Source: Eledone cirrhosa (taxonomy: Eukaryota > Mollusca > Cephalopoda > Octopoda > Eledonidae). Taken from it: a DNA stretch of 64,000 nt. The stretch spans positions 197,779,082-197,843,081 of the forward strand of contig OZ024740.1 of NCBI GenBank assembly GCA_964016885.1, written 5' to 3'. Shown in pieces: positions 22,763-34,581 of the stretch (position 1 is the stretch's first letter; every line of letters starts with the position of its first letter). A model generated the notes under the pieces. It did no database searches, was not told the DNA's origin, and was given only the letters and a program-made list of their open reading frames with translations. The translations under genes and the position numbers were made by a program.

Positions 22763-24112
22763 ATGGAAATGTTCGACCTTGAAACGGTAAACAACGTTCA
22801 GGTCAAACATTTAAAGGCAGCCACTGTAGATTTCACCACGACTACGACGGCTACAGTCATGCCTGTCGTCCACTCTACTGAATGTGAAGGCAAAACTCAA
22901 CCTTCTGTGATAGCAGCAGTATCATCAGAAAACGACATCACCACCACAACAACAACAACTCAGAGCAATAACGACAATAACACTGACAGCTTCAATGTAA
23001 ACACGGAAGGCGGTGGCAACAGCATCAACAAACAAAACAACAACACCAATAACAACAGCAAGTATGACAACACCAACAATAAGAGCATCAGAAACACCAC
23101 ATTTGCTGCAGCAGCAGCAAAAACAAAGCGCTTATTGAATATTGATATTGATATTAGCGATAAAGACGAACAGTGGGCCAAAGCGTGGAGGCTAATTAAA
23201 CGGGAGAAGTCCTGGGCAAACCTGACCATCCCGGACGAGGCAATAGCGGCCATGCAAAGGAGGACGGTGTTTTTTCGATGTATTTCGGTGCAAACACGAA
23301 AATTGGAACTTGCGAGCCAAGCAGAGGTCGAGGCTGCTTTGGAGTACATCGGAAGTAACATAGAGTACAAAGCAAGAGGCAAACAGTTCGGTACCATCTC
23401 GGTACTGTTCAAAACCGAGGCCCTCGCTATTAAGAACTCGGTGACCACCTGCAGAACGGAACGCATTATCATGCATCCGTCCTACATGGGTAAAAGGACA
23501 GTAAAGGTACGCATTCCCAGCATCCCACAGGAATGAACATATGGTGGTTGCTGTGATGCGTAATCGAGGAGGGGACAGACACTACCCTCCTGGATATCAA
23601 ACGGACAGAGAGAGAGGACTGGTCCGGAATGGATTTGGAGATTCTTCTCCAAATGAAACCGGAGGATATGAATAACATCCCGGATTTTGCCCGCCTGCAG
23701 GACGGGACAACACTCCAACTAATCATTGACGGAAGAAGGCCACGCTGCTTCGTCTGCGGGGAAGCAACGCATCTTCAATCCTTCTGCCCTCAGCGCAAAA
23801 ATGCAGGGGTCGCAAACCTCCTTTGTTGCCAACGCCAGTGTCAGCACGGAAAGCTGCACCACCACCACCACCACCACCACCACCACCACCACCACCAAAA
23901 ACAACACCAACAAAAACACGGACACCAACATCAAAAACAGCCGGATCACCACCAACACCAAAACCAATCCAAGGAGAAAACGAGGAAAGCTCTTTCACTT
24001 CCCTACCCCCCCAATTATACACATAGACAAAACAATAAACGTACACACAGACACAGAGACACTCACAGACACAGACCCTTTGTCTTCCAGCAGCGAAGAT
24101 GAAGGAAAACCC
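22763..24112 (+). pseudogene. Family A ORF1, copy 2 (frameshifted, with CAC expansion)
   Basis: It begins MEMFDLETVNNVQVKHLK and is open to 23536, where a frameshift near 23530-23620 breaks it. It resumes at about 23590 (TLLDIKRTEREDWSG). The CCHC knuckle (CFVCGEATHLQSFC) is at 23746-23787. A CAC run at about 23860-23898 gives a His run in one frame or Pro/Thr in the others. A Ser/Asp-rich tail precedes ORF2. It shares the globular core with copy 1 (ARGKQFGTISVLFKTE here). Confidence 0.75.
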
Positions 24113-27100
24113 AAAAGTGCAAAAAAACAGAGAATACTCACAAAAAAAAAGCCCCAACAAAACACAATTAAGAGTAGGAAGTTTAAATGTTCGCGGCCTG
24201 GGGTCAGCCTGGAAGCAGGGTCGCCTGCTCAACGACCTCCGGTCGCTGGAAATGGACGTGATTGCCGTCAGCGAGACCAGAATTTCCGACACGCGCGCAC
24301 TAACCCCCATTTTCGACGACTATCAGATCTTCGCATCTGTTAGCAGGCCGGGAATGGGGCGTGGGGTGGAAGTGCTGTTTAGGAAAGGACTGGATTTCGA
24401 GATAAGGTCGATCTTCCGGGACCCGGACAGTAAGTTGGTGGTCTTGGATGTGAGCAGTAGCGAAGGTGGTGCCTTTAGACTGCTGGCCGTCTACGCCCCT
24501 ACTGGGGCCGGACGACCTGACTTCTTTAGGCGCCTGGAGACCTTTCTGGGTACGTCTCGCCCTTTACTGTTAGCGGGGGACTGGAATGGCATCTTAGACG
24601 CACGCTGGGATTGTGTGGGAGTAGCCGATAGGAGCGGGGTGTGCAAAAGCCTCAAGCACCTACTCAGCCAGTTCCAACTGTCTGACAGGTATCGACTAGA
24701 TTTCCCCAATGTGCCAGAATGGACATGGACCAACCGAATGGGGTCATCTAGATCGTATATAGACAGGATCTTCATTAGGAAAATAGATAGAAATAGTGTG
24801 GGCTGTCCACTTTTTAAAACGGTCGCCTATTCAGATCACAAATTTGTGATCTGTACGGTCCACCTAAATAAAACGCGTAGGTTAGGAGCGGGTTACTGGA
24901 AGCTGAACATGTCATTTCCGGCACGTAAGGCTTACAGGGACCGAGTCAACAATTTAGTTAAGCAAAAGTTGACAGGGGGGATCATCAACAACAGATGGTG
25001 GGTGGCGCTCAAAAGAGACATTAGAGTAACTTCGATAGAGTTCAGCAAAGAACTAGCGTTAGAGAAAAATAGAAAGGAGGGGGAGCTGGTAGATAAGTTA
25101 GACGAGGCTATTTGTAGTGGCATCTCAACTGACGTGCTAGCGGCGAGAATGGCATTAGACTATTTCTTCAATGCCAAACACGAAGGTTGCATTGTCAGAG
25201 CTAAGGCGCGTGCGCTGAGAAACGAGGGAACTAAAGCTGTTCGATGGGCTCGCGTGGCGGAGGCACAGCGTGGTAATAAAACCACAATTCGGTCTTTGGC
25301 GGACCTAGACGGACACGAGATAAGCAATTCCAAGCGGATGTGTGAGGCCTTTCGCCAGCACTTTGCTCGGTTGTTCAGGGAGAGTGGCGAGTCAGAGAAA
25401 GTAGCGGATTTCAGTCCCTACCTTGACGGCTTGCCGCGCATCTCGACGGTCGACGCTGAGCGCTGCGAAAGGCCGATTACTTCAGCCGAAATTCAGGACG
25501 CCCTTGTCGGCTGCATGAGGCGCAAGTCACCCGGTTTGGATGGCCTGCCCTACGAGCTTTACGTAAATATGCCAGACTTGTTCTCCGAACTCCTCGAAGC
25601 ACTCTACTGCAACTGGCAGCAGAATGGGAGTATTCCCAGTTCTGTGAGTAGGGGAGTGGTGACGCTGATAAGGAAAGACGAGAACAAGAGGGATACATTA
25701 GACAACTTCAGGCCCATAAGTCTGCTCAACACAGAGTTTAAGATTTTGGCCAAGGTGTTAGCAAAGAGATTGGCGATTGTCGTCGAGGATTTGGTTGGGG
25801 AGGCGCAAACTTGCGCAATCCCAGCCAGGTCCATACACGACAATCTCCACCTCATGCGCTACATCATAGAGAGGGTAGGGTGTAAACCTGACTTCGGTCG
25901 GGCACTGATCAATTTAGATCAATCGAAAGCATTCGATAGGGTCGACCATCGGTATCTGGAGGTTGTCGTCCTCAAAGCAGCTGGCTTCGGCCCTGTCTTT
26001 AGAAGCTGGATCGTTGCCATGCACAGCGGCACACGCTCGGTGGTCAAGGTTAATGGCCACCTCTCGGAACCATTTCGGCTCTTCGATCGGTCCGTCAAGG
26101 GTGCCCTCTCTCTTCCCTTCTGTACGTATTGACTCTCGAGCCTTTACTGCGGAAGTTGGAGCTGTTGCAGGGCATCCCGCTCGAACCGGGACGTGGAAAG
26201 GCGGTGTCGGCTTATGCGGACGACATCACCGTGATGGTGTCGAACACCTCAGAAATCGAGGTGGTCGGCACCTTATTGAAGGAATATGAAAGGTTGACAG
26301 GAGCCAAACTTAAGCTTGCAGCTCGGAACCTGGAGAGGCAAGCCCATGCCGTCCAACAGCGTCGTGGGGCGCTGGACGGACGGACCGGTAAAGTTGCTCG
26401 GGGTTTGGTTCGGACCAGACCTCCAGGTGGAAAAGAATTGGGACGAGGTAACGAGCAGAGTAGCCAGTCTCACCCAAAAATGGGCTGGGAGGAAGCTATC
26501 ACTGAAAGGTCGCGCGGAGGTGGCGAATGCGTACATCGCGTCCGTCATCTACTACCGCCTGACCGTCGTACCTTGTCCCCGTCCGCGCCTCGTCAAGTTG
26601 GAACGGCTCCTCTTCAAATTCTTGTGGAGGGGACAAGTTCCGTTGGTGAGGCGGTCCATCTGCTGCCAGCACCCTCTACGCGGAGGGCTGGGCATGCCGT
26701 GGCTAATGATGCGCAGACATGCGTTGAGGCTGCGACATCTCCATATATTCTGCCTCACGGTGAACAGGTGTGGTCTCCGTTTATCAGACGGGCCTTTCCG
26801 CTGCTCATTTCTTTGACTGAGCTGCAGTCCTGGGTCAAGAAGAGACCGAGACTGGGTGACTGGCACCTGGAATGTTGCCAGGCACTCACTGCCCTCTACC
26901 AAGCGGGCAATGCGATCAGTGGAACTTCCACTCTCGAGTTCTATAGAGGATTAGTGGTGGGCAAGTGCGATGACGCACTCGGAGAAGCTTTGGGCCTCGA
27001 CGAAATCGAACTGACCAGTCTGTACCGGAGGACTTTTGAGCCGGGGACGATGGACAATTTCCAGAAATCCCTCGCTTGGCAGTGCTACCGGGGGGGCACT

Positions 27101-27566
27101 GCCGGTTCGGGATAAACTCTACAGGCACGGAAGTGCTGTCAGACGGATCTGCCCAAGGTGCGCACAGAACGACGAAACGGTTCTCCACGCACTTGTCCAA
27201 TGTCCGTGCATTACTGACTTGTGGAGTTATGTCGAACAGCTACTCTCGCGTGTGGAACGAATCCGGCTATCGGCCGAGTCCATAGTGAAGATCGATTCAC
27301 CCCCTTCCTTAGGTCAGGAAGAGCAGGAAATTTTCCTCTGTCTGGTGGCAGTTGCGAAAGAGATTATATTCTGGACCAGGTTGAAAGGACTAAAGACAGA
27401 CATTTTTCTCTTCGGCCAATCCCTCATCAACTTCTTCAAGTTTCACCTGGAAAGGAAGGTGAGGGTGGAGAGAGAAGTGCTGCTCCCCAGTACATTTGCT
27501 AAAAGGTGGATGAATGTGGCGAGAATGGCTCGTGTGAATGGGCCTACTCTGACCATGCGCATATAG
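24099..27566 (+). pseudogene. Family A ORF2, endonuclease plus reverse transcriptase (several frameshifts)
   Basis: An intact frame runs 24099-26132 (677 residues). APE nuclease: LRVGSLNVRGLG, SETRIS, AGDWNGILDARWDCVG, SYIDRIFI, YSDHKFV. RT: KSPGLDGLPYELY, NFRPISLLNTEFKILAKVLA and motif A (LINLDQSKAFDRVDH). A frameshift near 26115 interrupts PLSLPFCTYLLSLEPLL. Motif C is AYADDITVMVS (about 26210). Further shifts lie near 26320, 26750 and 27100. The C-terminus has a CCHC-type motif (CPRCAQ, then H and C, about 27150-27210) and ends at 27566. The nuclease motifs are intact, but the protein is non-functional because of the shifts. Tx1/L1-like by motif style. Confidence 0.82.
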
Positions 27567-27866
27567 GCTAGCTAACTTGAGGAGAGGGGTGCTCTCCCTG
27601 GGTGCCCTAGAAGCGCAGGGTGGTTCAGGATTGGTGTGGTACCCGAGTCACCCCAGGGTCGTCCACCCCCTATCGGGGAATTTATTTTGTTATATTTATG
27701 CATAGTTTATTTTATATTTTTATATCTTTATTGTTAAATTAGTCTTGCCATTGTGCACTTTTACTCGACCTTATTGTAAACCCCCACTGTCCCTGTCTTT
27801 GTATTGTCCCCTACATGTCGGCCCTTGTGGCTAATAAATGAAATCATTATTATTATTATTGTTATT
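27567..27866 (+). other. Family A 3' UTR and tail
   Basis: Non-coding 3' end with CCCCTATCGGGG near 27667 and a final GGCCCTTGTGGCTAATAAA followed by an ATT repeat. The AATAAA-like string may act as a polyadenylation signal. Confidence 0.6.
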
Positions 27867-28046
27867 AATGTATATGTGTGTATATATATATGTATGTGCG
27901 TATATTTGTATGTGTGTGTGTATATATATATATTTCTTTTTTTTTTTTTTCTTTTCTTTTTTATTTATTTATTAATATATATATATTGTATATATTTTTT
28001 CTCCTCGTGCAATGGCCATACTCGATAACGAGGGGGCAGCCATCAT
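27867..28046 (+). other. Low complexity, then family B LINE 3' tip
   Basis: GT/TA and poly-T sequence (27867-27989), then about 57 bases ending AACGAGGGGGCAGCCATCATG, the same terminus as the family B fragments at 8506 (inverted) and 33222. Confidence 0.6.
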
Positions 28047-28144
28047 GTATGTATGTATGTATGTATGTATGTATGTATGTATGTATGTATGTATGTATGT
28101 ATGTATGTATGTATGTATGTATGTTTGTATGTATGTATGTATGT
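28047..28144. repeat. (ATGT)n array between family B (+) and family C (-) 3' ends
   Basis: About 24 ATGT units with one TTGT variant. It is flanked left by the family B 3' tip and right by the inverted family C 3' UTR. Confidence 0.95.
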
Positions 28145-28316
28145 AAAATGTTATCTCTTTCTCTTAATTTCGAGTATATTTTTGACCGGCCACCTTCCTG
28201 GTGGCCAGGTTGTAAAAGAAAAGAAATTGTCATCTCTTGAATCGCAAGAATGATTTGCAAATTTTGAAGGTGCCAGCTATCGCATCCATTTGTAGACTAT
28301 GAATTAAGGAGCTGCA
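28145..28316 (-). pseudogene. Family C LINE, 3' tip fragment
   Basis: Inverted match to 8345-8500: the last codons ([16 protein letters not shown]) and 3' UTR of family C. It is sandwiched between two ATGT arrays and 5' truncated just inside the C-terminus. Confidence 0.8.
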
Positions 28317-28410
28317 TGTATGTATGTATGTATGTATGTATGTATGTATGTATGTATGTATGTATGTATGTATGTATGTGTGTATGTATGTATGTATGTA
28401 TGTATGTATG
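28316..28410. repeat. (ATGT)n array at the 3' boundary of the large family C copy
   Basis: About 23 ATGT units with one GTGT variant, abutting TTCTTCTGGTTTTATAATTTC, the family C 3' UTR. A second array lies at the 5' boundary (32190-32332). Confidence 0.95.
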
Positions 28411-28507
28411 TTCTTCTGGTTTTATAATTTCACAAATTTTTTCCCAATAGAGAGAGAGTCGGTTTCTAACATAGACACAATACTCTATCATTGGAATTTA
28501 CACAACA

Positions 28508-29340
28508 TCAACTAGGTAGATTATGTATGCATGCATGTGTAGATATGGATGTTATTGTATACGTGGATGTGGATGTTTTGAGTTGTATGTCTGCATGTGT
28601 ATATGCTCTGCATCTGTACATGCAGTTATTAGATGCAACATTGCATTTCCTAACTAGTTGTGTTCTTTCTGTTCCTGTGAAGCCTAGCTTCTCAAGATTT
28701 GTATTGAGGCAGTTACTAACATACCCCAGTGCACCAATAATCACAGGCATAAATCTGAAGGTATAACCAGGTTGGAGTATCTGCATATTTCTCATTAGTT
28801 CTGCATAAATATTCTCGTTTTCACTAATCTTTGATATTATATTAGCATCTGCTGGGCAGCTAATTTCCACTACTGTGCATGCTTTCTTCTCCCTGTCCCA
28901 TCTCATAATATCTGGTCTGTTATGCCTGCATTTTATTGGGGTTTTTACTAGGTGTTTAGCCTGCATCCCTATCTATTTTGTGAATCAGGTATTTCGTGTT
29001 GATTTCCTGTTCTTGGATTGCAAAAGTGTATCCTTCAAAGTGGGAGCCAATATAGCGGTTGTTGGTCCAAGATAGACTACTTTCTTTATCTATATTACTC
29101 TCACTCTGGAGCTTCCTGGCAACATATACATGCATGATTTTTTGCTGATAAGCATGCAGTTTTTCATCCATGGATTCACTGCGATACTGCTGAGCGACTT
29201 CCCTGGGTGTGAGTTTTTGATTATCACATACACAGGGAATATCTCTCGAGGACTTCCTTCCCAACTCTCATGATCTTATCTGTTTCATGCAGATAGACTT
29301 GCTCGAGAGACGGGCTTCTACGCTTCGAGATTCGTAGATA
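28508..29340 (-). pseudogene. Family C LINE C-terminal linker and restriction-like endonuclease (internal deletion)
   Basis: 29264-28956 decodes to DNQKLTPREVAQQYRSE and SSLSWTNNRYIGSHFEGY, matching copy 1. The roughly 200 bp that encode the Cys/His motif in copy 1 (about 12890-12690) are missing at 28950. The nuclease then follows with HNRPDIMRWDREKKACTVVE and FMPVIIGALGY. Catalytic-type residues are retained, but the zinc region is lost, so this copy could not be active. Confidence 0.8.
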
Positions 29341-30496
29341 TTGTCGGAGAGATGCGACATTCAAATGTTGTCTGGACTGATGTTAGGCCTCTGCCTCTCT
29401 GCTTACGTTTCAAGTAAAGGCGGTCTATGTCACTGTTGATGTGGAAGTTTCCGGTGTTTTTCAGTATTTTTCGAGTTCCAACATCAACTGCTCGGATTTC
29501 GTCTATCGTCCAATTGAGTATTCCAAACGTTGGTGTTAGGACAGGCACAGCAAACACATCGTGAGCCACTGTTTTGTTTTGTGCAGAGAGTTCCGATGAC
29601 CAAATCCTTGTTAATCGGGTGTAGTATTCCCTGGTTACGCGTTCTTTATTACAGATACCATTATAGGATATGTTCTCATCTATCCCCAGGTATCTGTAGC
29701 AGTTCTCATCAGATATCGGTGAAACAGTTAGACCATTGATGACAATGTTGCTAGATTGGGTTGTTGTTTTTCCTCGCTTTACAGTCATATATGAGCATTT
29801 ATCTTCGCCAAACTCCATTCCTATATCCTTTGAGAATGTTGTAACCAGGTCAAGACTTTTCTTCATCCCATCCATGTTCTTGGCATAGAGTTTCAGATCG
29901 TCCACAAAGAAACTATGGGTTAGGTTCGTATTTCTGTCCTTCTGTGAGCCAATGATGTATCCCTCACATTTCTTGAGCAGATAGGACAAGGGGTTTAATG
30001 ACAAGATGAATAATATCACAGAGAGACTGTCCCCCTGAAATATACCCCTGCAATATTTTATTTTATCAGTAAAAATAGAGTCCTCCCTCTCTGTCTTTAA
30101 CCTTAGGATAGTAGCCCAAGAAGAAGACAACCTCTCTATGGCTCTGACAATAATATCTGGGACTTTAGGAAGCTGGAGGGCATCTATCATCTAAGAGTGG
30201 GGAACAGAATCGAAAGCTTTCCTGTAGTCCAGTAAGACTGTAGCCATATTCCTCCTAAGTTGTCGCACCTCCGACATCGCAGTTTTGTTGATTAGGAGTT
30301 GTTCAGCACATCCCCAAACCCCTTTCTTTCCAGCTGCTTGTTCATCTGTGATGATGTTATTATTTTCACAGTGATCTTGGAGGAATAGGTTCAGGCAGGC
30401 TGTATACATCAGGTTCTGGCATGCAATGGGTCGGTAGTTTTTTGCTAAGTGGGTGTCTTTGTTCTTGGGGAGCAGTAATGTTTGTGCTAATGTCAA
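29318..30496 (-). pseudogene. Family C LINE reverse transcriptase (one nonsense codon)
   Basis: One frame runs 30496-29318 interrupted only by TAG at 30191-30193, where relatives have Trp (DSVPHS*MIDAL). RT motifs: LLPKNKDTHLAKNYRPIACQ, motif A VLLDYRKAFDSVPH, motif B CRGIFQGDSLSVILFILSLN, motif C HSFFVDDLKLYA. The thumb has YRYLGIDENI. It makes cDNA at the nicked target in intact relatives. The 11400-11900 fragment is a more decayed copy of the same region. Confidence 0.85.
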
Positions 30497-30539
30497 CCAT
30501 TCTGATATAAGTGTATCTCTATTAAGAACTTATTGGTAG

Positions 30540-31988
30540 AGGTCAGTAAGAATCTTCCGAAATGTCTCTTCCTGTTGTTTTCTCATCTTGGAGATTTCCT
30601 ATCACAGTCTCAAGGGTACCTTCACTTATTTCGTATGTTTTTGTTGTAGTGTAGGAGCAATAGTTCTTTTGGATTTCTTTTAACCACACTGCATCTTGGT
30701 TGAAATTCTTCTTTCACCCCATATTTTGCTCCAAAAGGAATCTATGTCTTTCTGGGATGGGGCCTCAGTGACACTTATTATTTTGTTCTTCATATTTCAT
30801 AGACTGATGTTCGGTTTCGTCTGAATCTTTTATTAAGCCCTTTTCTCTCATCTACCTTCTTCAGGTATCGGTGTTTTTCGCTAACAGCTCTCAATTCTTG
30901 TTTGAGGGTGATCAGCTTATATTTCAATATAAGCTGATCACCCTCAGTTCTGATTCTACTGTTACCAAACATCGTCTCTATTTTATTTTTCACTCTTTGT
31001 TGGCGAGGAGTGAAGTTTTTTTGTGTTTGTTTGCATGTAAGGAGCATTGTCACATATCCTATGGTTTTTCGTAGGTCAGCAATCTTTTTTTACTATTTTA
31101 GTTATATATGATGGTATTTTTGGTGGTGTTCTGTTCTTGTTAATATCTCTGCTATCACCAAGATAATACTTCACTGTCGTTGCTAAGGCATATAAACAGG
31201 CGTTGATTTGCCAAAATGTTGGGTTTTTATCTGTCGTAAATATTTATCCCCTATTTCGTCAATAACACGTAATATTTCATTATTTGGTTTTTTATTAAAC
31301 ATTGTCGTTCAGCAAGAGAGATATTTATACATGAATTAATTTCTCTCTGGAAGATTTCGTTGAGGGAAATTCTCAATTGTTTATACTTTTGATTATTATC
31401 ATTATCGATAATATTTAACACAACAGTCGACGTAGATTTGGATGGTACACGTGGTGTCAAATTTCTTCGATTATTATTATTATTTCTTCGATTTTTATTA
31501 TTATCGATAGTGTTTTCCTCAGCATTCGAGGTAGACTTAGATGGTACAGGTGGTGTCAATTTTCTTACAGGCATAGTTGTTTCAAGGCGCTGTTCGACCT
31601 GGCTGCTAAGAAGTCTAGTAGCATGGCGATCTGTAGCACGTGTTGTTGATTCCATGTTTGTTGTAGGGGACTTACAATTAATACTATTTATCGTATTTTT
31701 ACATTCAACAAACGTCGCTTGTTGGCGTAATTGTTTCGCTGTGAAATAATTTAGTTCTGGGTGCATTTCGTCCCAGTGTAGCTTCATTCTGTTCATATAG
31801 CCAATGGAGGGATTGTTTTTTGACCTTTTATAACAAATTAAATAAATCATTATTAAGTTCGCAACTCCAATTTCGGTCTCTTCTGTAGCTACAACTGAAT
31901 AAAGTTTGTTTACTTTTCTTGTTGGTTGTCTTCGATACTTCCTTAATTTTGTTGTTGATCTTGTGTTCAGCCATGCTGTTTGTAGCAA
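30540..31988 (-). pseudogene. Family C LINE N-terminal region (frameshifted)
   Basis: 31988-31251 encodes 245 residues, including GYMNRMKLHWDEMHPELN and AKQLRQQATFVE, which resembles N-terminal regions of R2/R4-like proteins, and an Asn-rich stretch with a repeated LTPxVPSKSTS phrase. 31053-30790 encodes a basic helical region. Near 30770-30700 APSQKDIDSFWSKIWGE matches the segment preceding the RT in this family. Frames differ between blocks. Confidence 0.65.
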
Positions 31989-32189
31989 ATCCTTGTAAAA
32001 TGAATTATGTATTTAGTCGGACATCTCTATGAATTCGAATAAAATGTGTCTTCAGAAGACATAGTTTGAAGAATAACCAGTTATTCAACATGACTGTAGT
32101 TGTGGCATTACTGTCGGAGATAGTATTCATCTTAAATTTAATAAATAGTCTCCCACGCCAAAATATGCAACTGATCGCGTTGACTGTAT

Positions 32190-32332
32190 AGTGTATGTAT
32201 GTATGTACGTACGTATGTATGTATGTATGTATGTATGTATGTATGTATGTATGTATGTATGTATGTATGTATGTATGTATGTATGTATGTATGTATGTAT
32301 GTATGTATGTTTGTATGCATGCATGTATATAT
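32190..32332. repeat. (ATGT)n array at the 5' boundary of the large family C copy
   Basis: About 35 ATGT units with ACGT and TTGT variants. The ORF-like frames of poly-HTYI on the minus strand are artefacts. Confidence 0.95.
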
Positions 32333-32345
32333 GTATTTGTGTATT

Positions 32346-33225
32346 TATGTAGCTAGAGGTTGCTGACAGATTTGTGTATTTGGGTAGTACTCTGAGTGTA
32401 ACGTGCTCTCTGGATGGAGAAGTTAGTCTAGTGAGTGAAGAAGCCAAGTGAGTGATTTCGAAGGCTCAGCGACCGTCTTTGGTGCCGGCGAGGAATCACA
32501 ATGTAGACCAAGGTGAGAGTGTATGCAGCATGTGTACTGTCAGCTTTGCTGTATGCGTGTGAGTCATGGGTTGCCTATAAATAGAACGATTTCACCAGCA
32601 GTGTCTCATAAAGATGTTCGGTATCAGGTGACAGATGCATGTGAGTGATGTTGAGGTCCTTGAGAGAAGTGAGTGTCGGAGCATTGAGAGTATCATCCAA
32701 CAACGGCGTTTGCGATGAACCGGACACCCCTGCAGAATGGAGGATGATCGAATCCCAAAACAACCGTTGTATGGCGAACTTTGAAAGGGTAAGAGACCAC
32801 TTCACAAGCCAAGGCTCCGATTCAAGGATTGTGTAAAGGACTCATTGGAAAAGAACTGGTTTGATGGTGGCTGACTGGGAGATAAAGACTCTTGAATGGG
32901 AAACTTGGCGGGGAATGGTGAATGATGAGGATAGACGCATAGCGCACAAGAAGATCAAACGGGATGTCTGTAAGCAAAGCACTGGTGTATCTCTCGAAGC
33001 GATCGGTGTCTCCATTGAATTGAAATGCCCTGCGTGTGGAAAAATTTGCTAGATCAAATCTGGTCTAAGACCTGATGTGAGACCCGAGGCCAGAGAGATC
33101 CATAGTTGTCGTCAATGTGAGAATGAGTGCAAGTCTAGCAGGCTTGAAAAGCCATATCCGAGCGTCACACATCTGAACTTGACAAGCGATTGCAATACTC
33201 TTAGCAGAGTTTGCAGCCATCATGT
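32346..33225 (+). pseudogene. Family B LINE, decayed C-terminal fragment
   Basis: Frames read VADRFVYLGSTLS, SKAQRPSLVPARN, LYACESWVAYK, SDVEVLERSECRSIES and the YGEL/GKRP region, aligning to 21390-21870 of the larger copy. A finger-like CPACGKIC lies at about 33030. Many stops and frameshifts. It ends GCAGCCATCATGTATG, the family B terminus. Confidence 0.78.
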
Positions 33226-33889
33226 ATGTATATATGCATCTACATAGTATGTGTGTTTGTACATATGTATACGTATGTACATGTGTGTGTTTGTTTGGAG
33301 AATCTTAAAAAGAAATGACACCTATAAACATGAAACACGGTATATTATAAAATGTATTTTGTTACTGAATACAATTCACAAAATAGTTATCGATTTTGAT
33401 TATACATTTACGATTAAAAAATATTCAAGTCCTTCCGAGTTTGCTTTGAAATACGAGAAAAACAAAATATTTCTTAGTTTCATATCTGCTGGCTTTGTTG
33501 TAGCTCTGGAAGCTTACAATGAAAATATCAATGTTTTATGTAGACTAAAACTAAGGCAAATCCTTTCTTCTCATTTACTACCACCCCAGTATATGTAATA
33601 CCTAATGTATTAAAACAGATCTGTTGCTTCTGTTAAGACAAATTAATTAGAGCGCACACATCAGCGAGGCCAGCCAGCCACCATATATTTGTCCCGAATC
33701 TTTGGAAATACTTAATGAATTGCAAACAGCTCCGTTGCTTCCATTAAGATTAAATAGAGGTAGCCTGTTCGGGTATACACCTCAGAGATGCCTTCCCTTC
33801 CACAATATATTTGTTCACTCTCCTTGGATGAAGCTAACGAACGAGGGATTCGTCAAAGACCACATCATTTGTTTATGTACATTCTTATG

Positions 33890-33968
<79 letters not shown>

Positions 33969-34189
33969 TTACTACTACTACTACTAGACTTAAGAAACTA
34001 CCACCGTTCGTCCGTATCACTCCATTTATACCTTTCATTTTTTCGAATTTATTCTTGACTATTACATGCAGGCGATAGAATGTGATCTCTAAATATTGCA
34101 TACAAATATATACATTCTAAATGACAGACAGACACTTTGATTATCTGTACAAGGAATATTTATTAGGATGTTGTTTAAGTGTGTAGAAG
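33226..34189. other. Unassigned sequence with a (TAC)n array
   Basis: 33226-33885 holds no recognised gene. A phrase GTTGCTTCYRTTAAGA-like occurs twice (33620, 33735), with CAGCGAGGCCAGCCAGCC nearby. (TAC)n runs 33886-33987. 33990-34189 is unassigned. Confidence 0.5.
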
Positions 34190-34524
34190 CTGCTAAATAT
34201 TCGGTCGCCCTCATGTCTCTGATTTTCAGCCCCATGGATTTTGTCTATTATATTCCTTTGTTATTTTTTGAATGCCTGATGATGTCACCCGATTCATACT
34301 GAACCCGGTCATTGAAATGATCATAGTATAATAAACCTTTCAAGGATTTACACCAGTCCAGCGTCCTGTTATTTTATAATAATTAACTCCGTACTCGCAC
34401 CACCAACTACACAAACGAAGAAGGGTGAGTTGCATTACGTTGAGTGCTCTCCATGATATTACATCGAGGTTGACCATATGGAATGACCAGTTCTATCCAA
34501 TGGTGAACCAACAAACCTAAATAA

Positions 34525-34535
<11 letters not shown>
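34190..34535 (+). mobile_element. Hammerhead repeat family F5, single-arm copy
   Basis: It matches the right arm and right flank of the palindrome at 48587-49335 (GATTTTCAGCCCCATGGATT, AACCCGGTCATTGAAATGA, TCCGTACTCGCACCACCAAC). It ends at a (TA)n tract. Non-coding. Confidence 0.75.
34265..34337 (+). ncRNA. Hammerhead ribozyme, family F5 (single copy)
   Basis: CTGATGA (34276-34282), GAAA (34314-34317), stem III ATG-AT-CAT, cleavage base A34325. The inner stem I is AATGC-type pairing with GTATA (four pairs including one G-U). Stem II contains ACC/GGT with mismatches and a loop of about 17 bases. All core bases are present. Confidence 0.78.

Positions 34536-34577
<42 letters not shown>
34530..34577. 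repeat. (TA)n microsatellite
   Basis: TA tract bounding F5. Confidence 0.95.

Positions 34578-34581
<4 letters not shown>

Larger units (their letters stand above)
22536..27866 (+). mobile_element. Family A LINE (Tx1/L1-like), copy 2, near full length
   Basis: About 5.3 kb: 5' UTR, ORF1 (22763-24112), ORF2 (24099-27566) and a 3' UTR ending GGCTAATAAATGAAATC then ATTATTATTATTATTG. The ORFs overlap by a few codons. Several frameshifts interrupt both. It is bounded by ATT-type repeats on both sides, which may be the tail or the target. Confidence 0.8.
28411..32190 (-). mobile_element. Family C LINE, near full-length copy flanked by ATGT arrays
   Basis: About 3.8 kb, minus strand: N-terminal region (31988-30540), RT (30496-29318), linker and zinc region with an internal deletion (29340-28950), and restriction-like endonuclease (28950-28640), then a 3' UTR. 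It is flanked on both sides by (ATGT)n, suggesting insertion into such an array. R2/R4-type group by the C-terminal nuclease. Degenerate. Confidence 0.8.

Noticed and set aside
33251..33598. 115-residue plus-strand frame
   Set aside because: Its start is in GTAT repeats, no family is recognised, and no second exon or conservation cue is visible.
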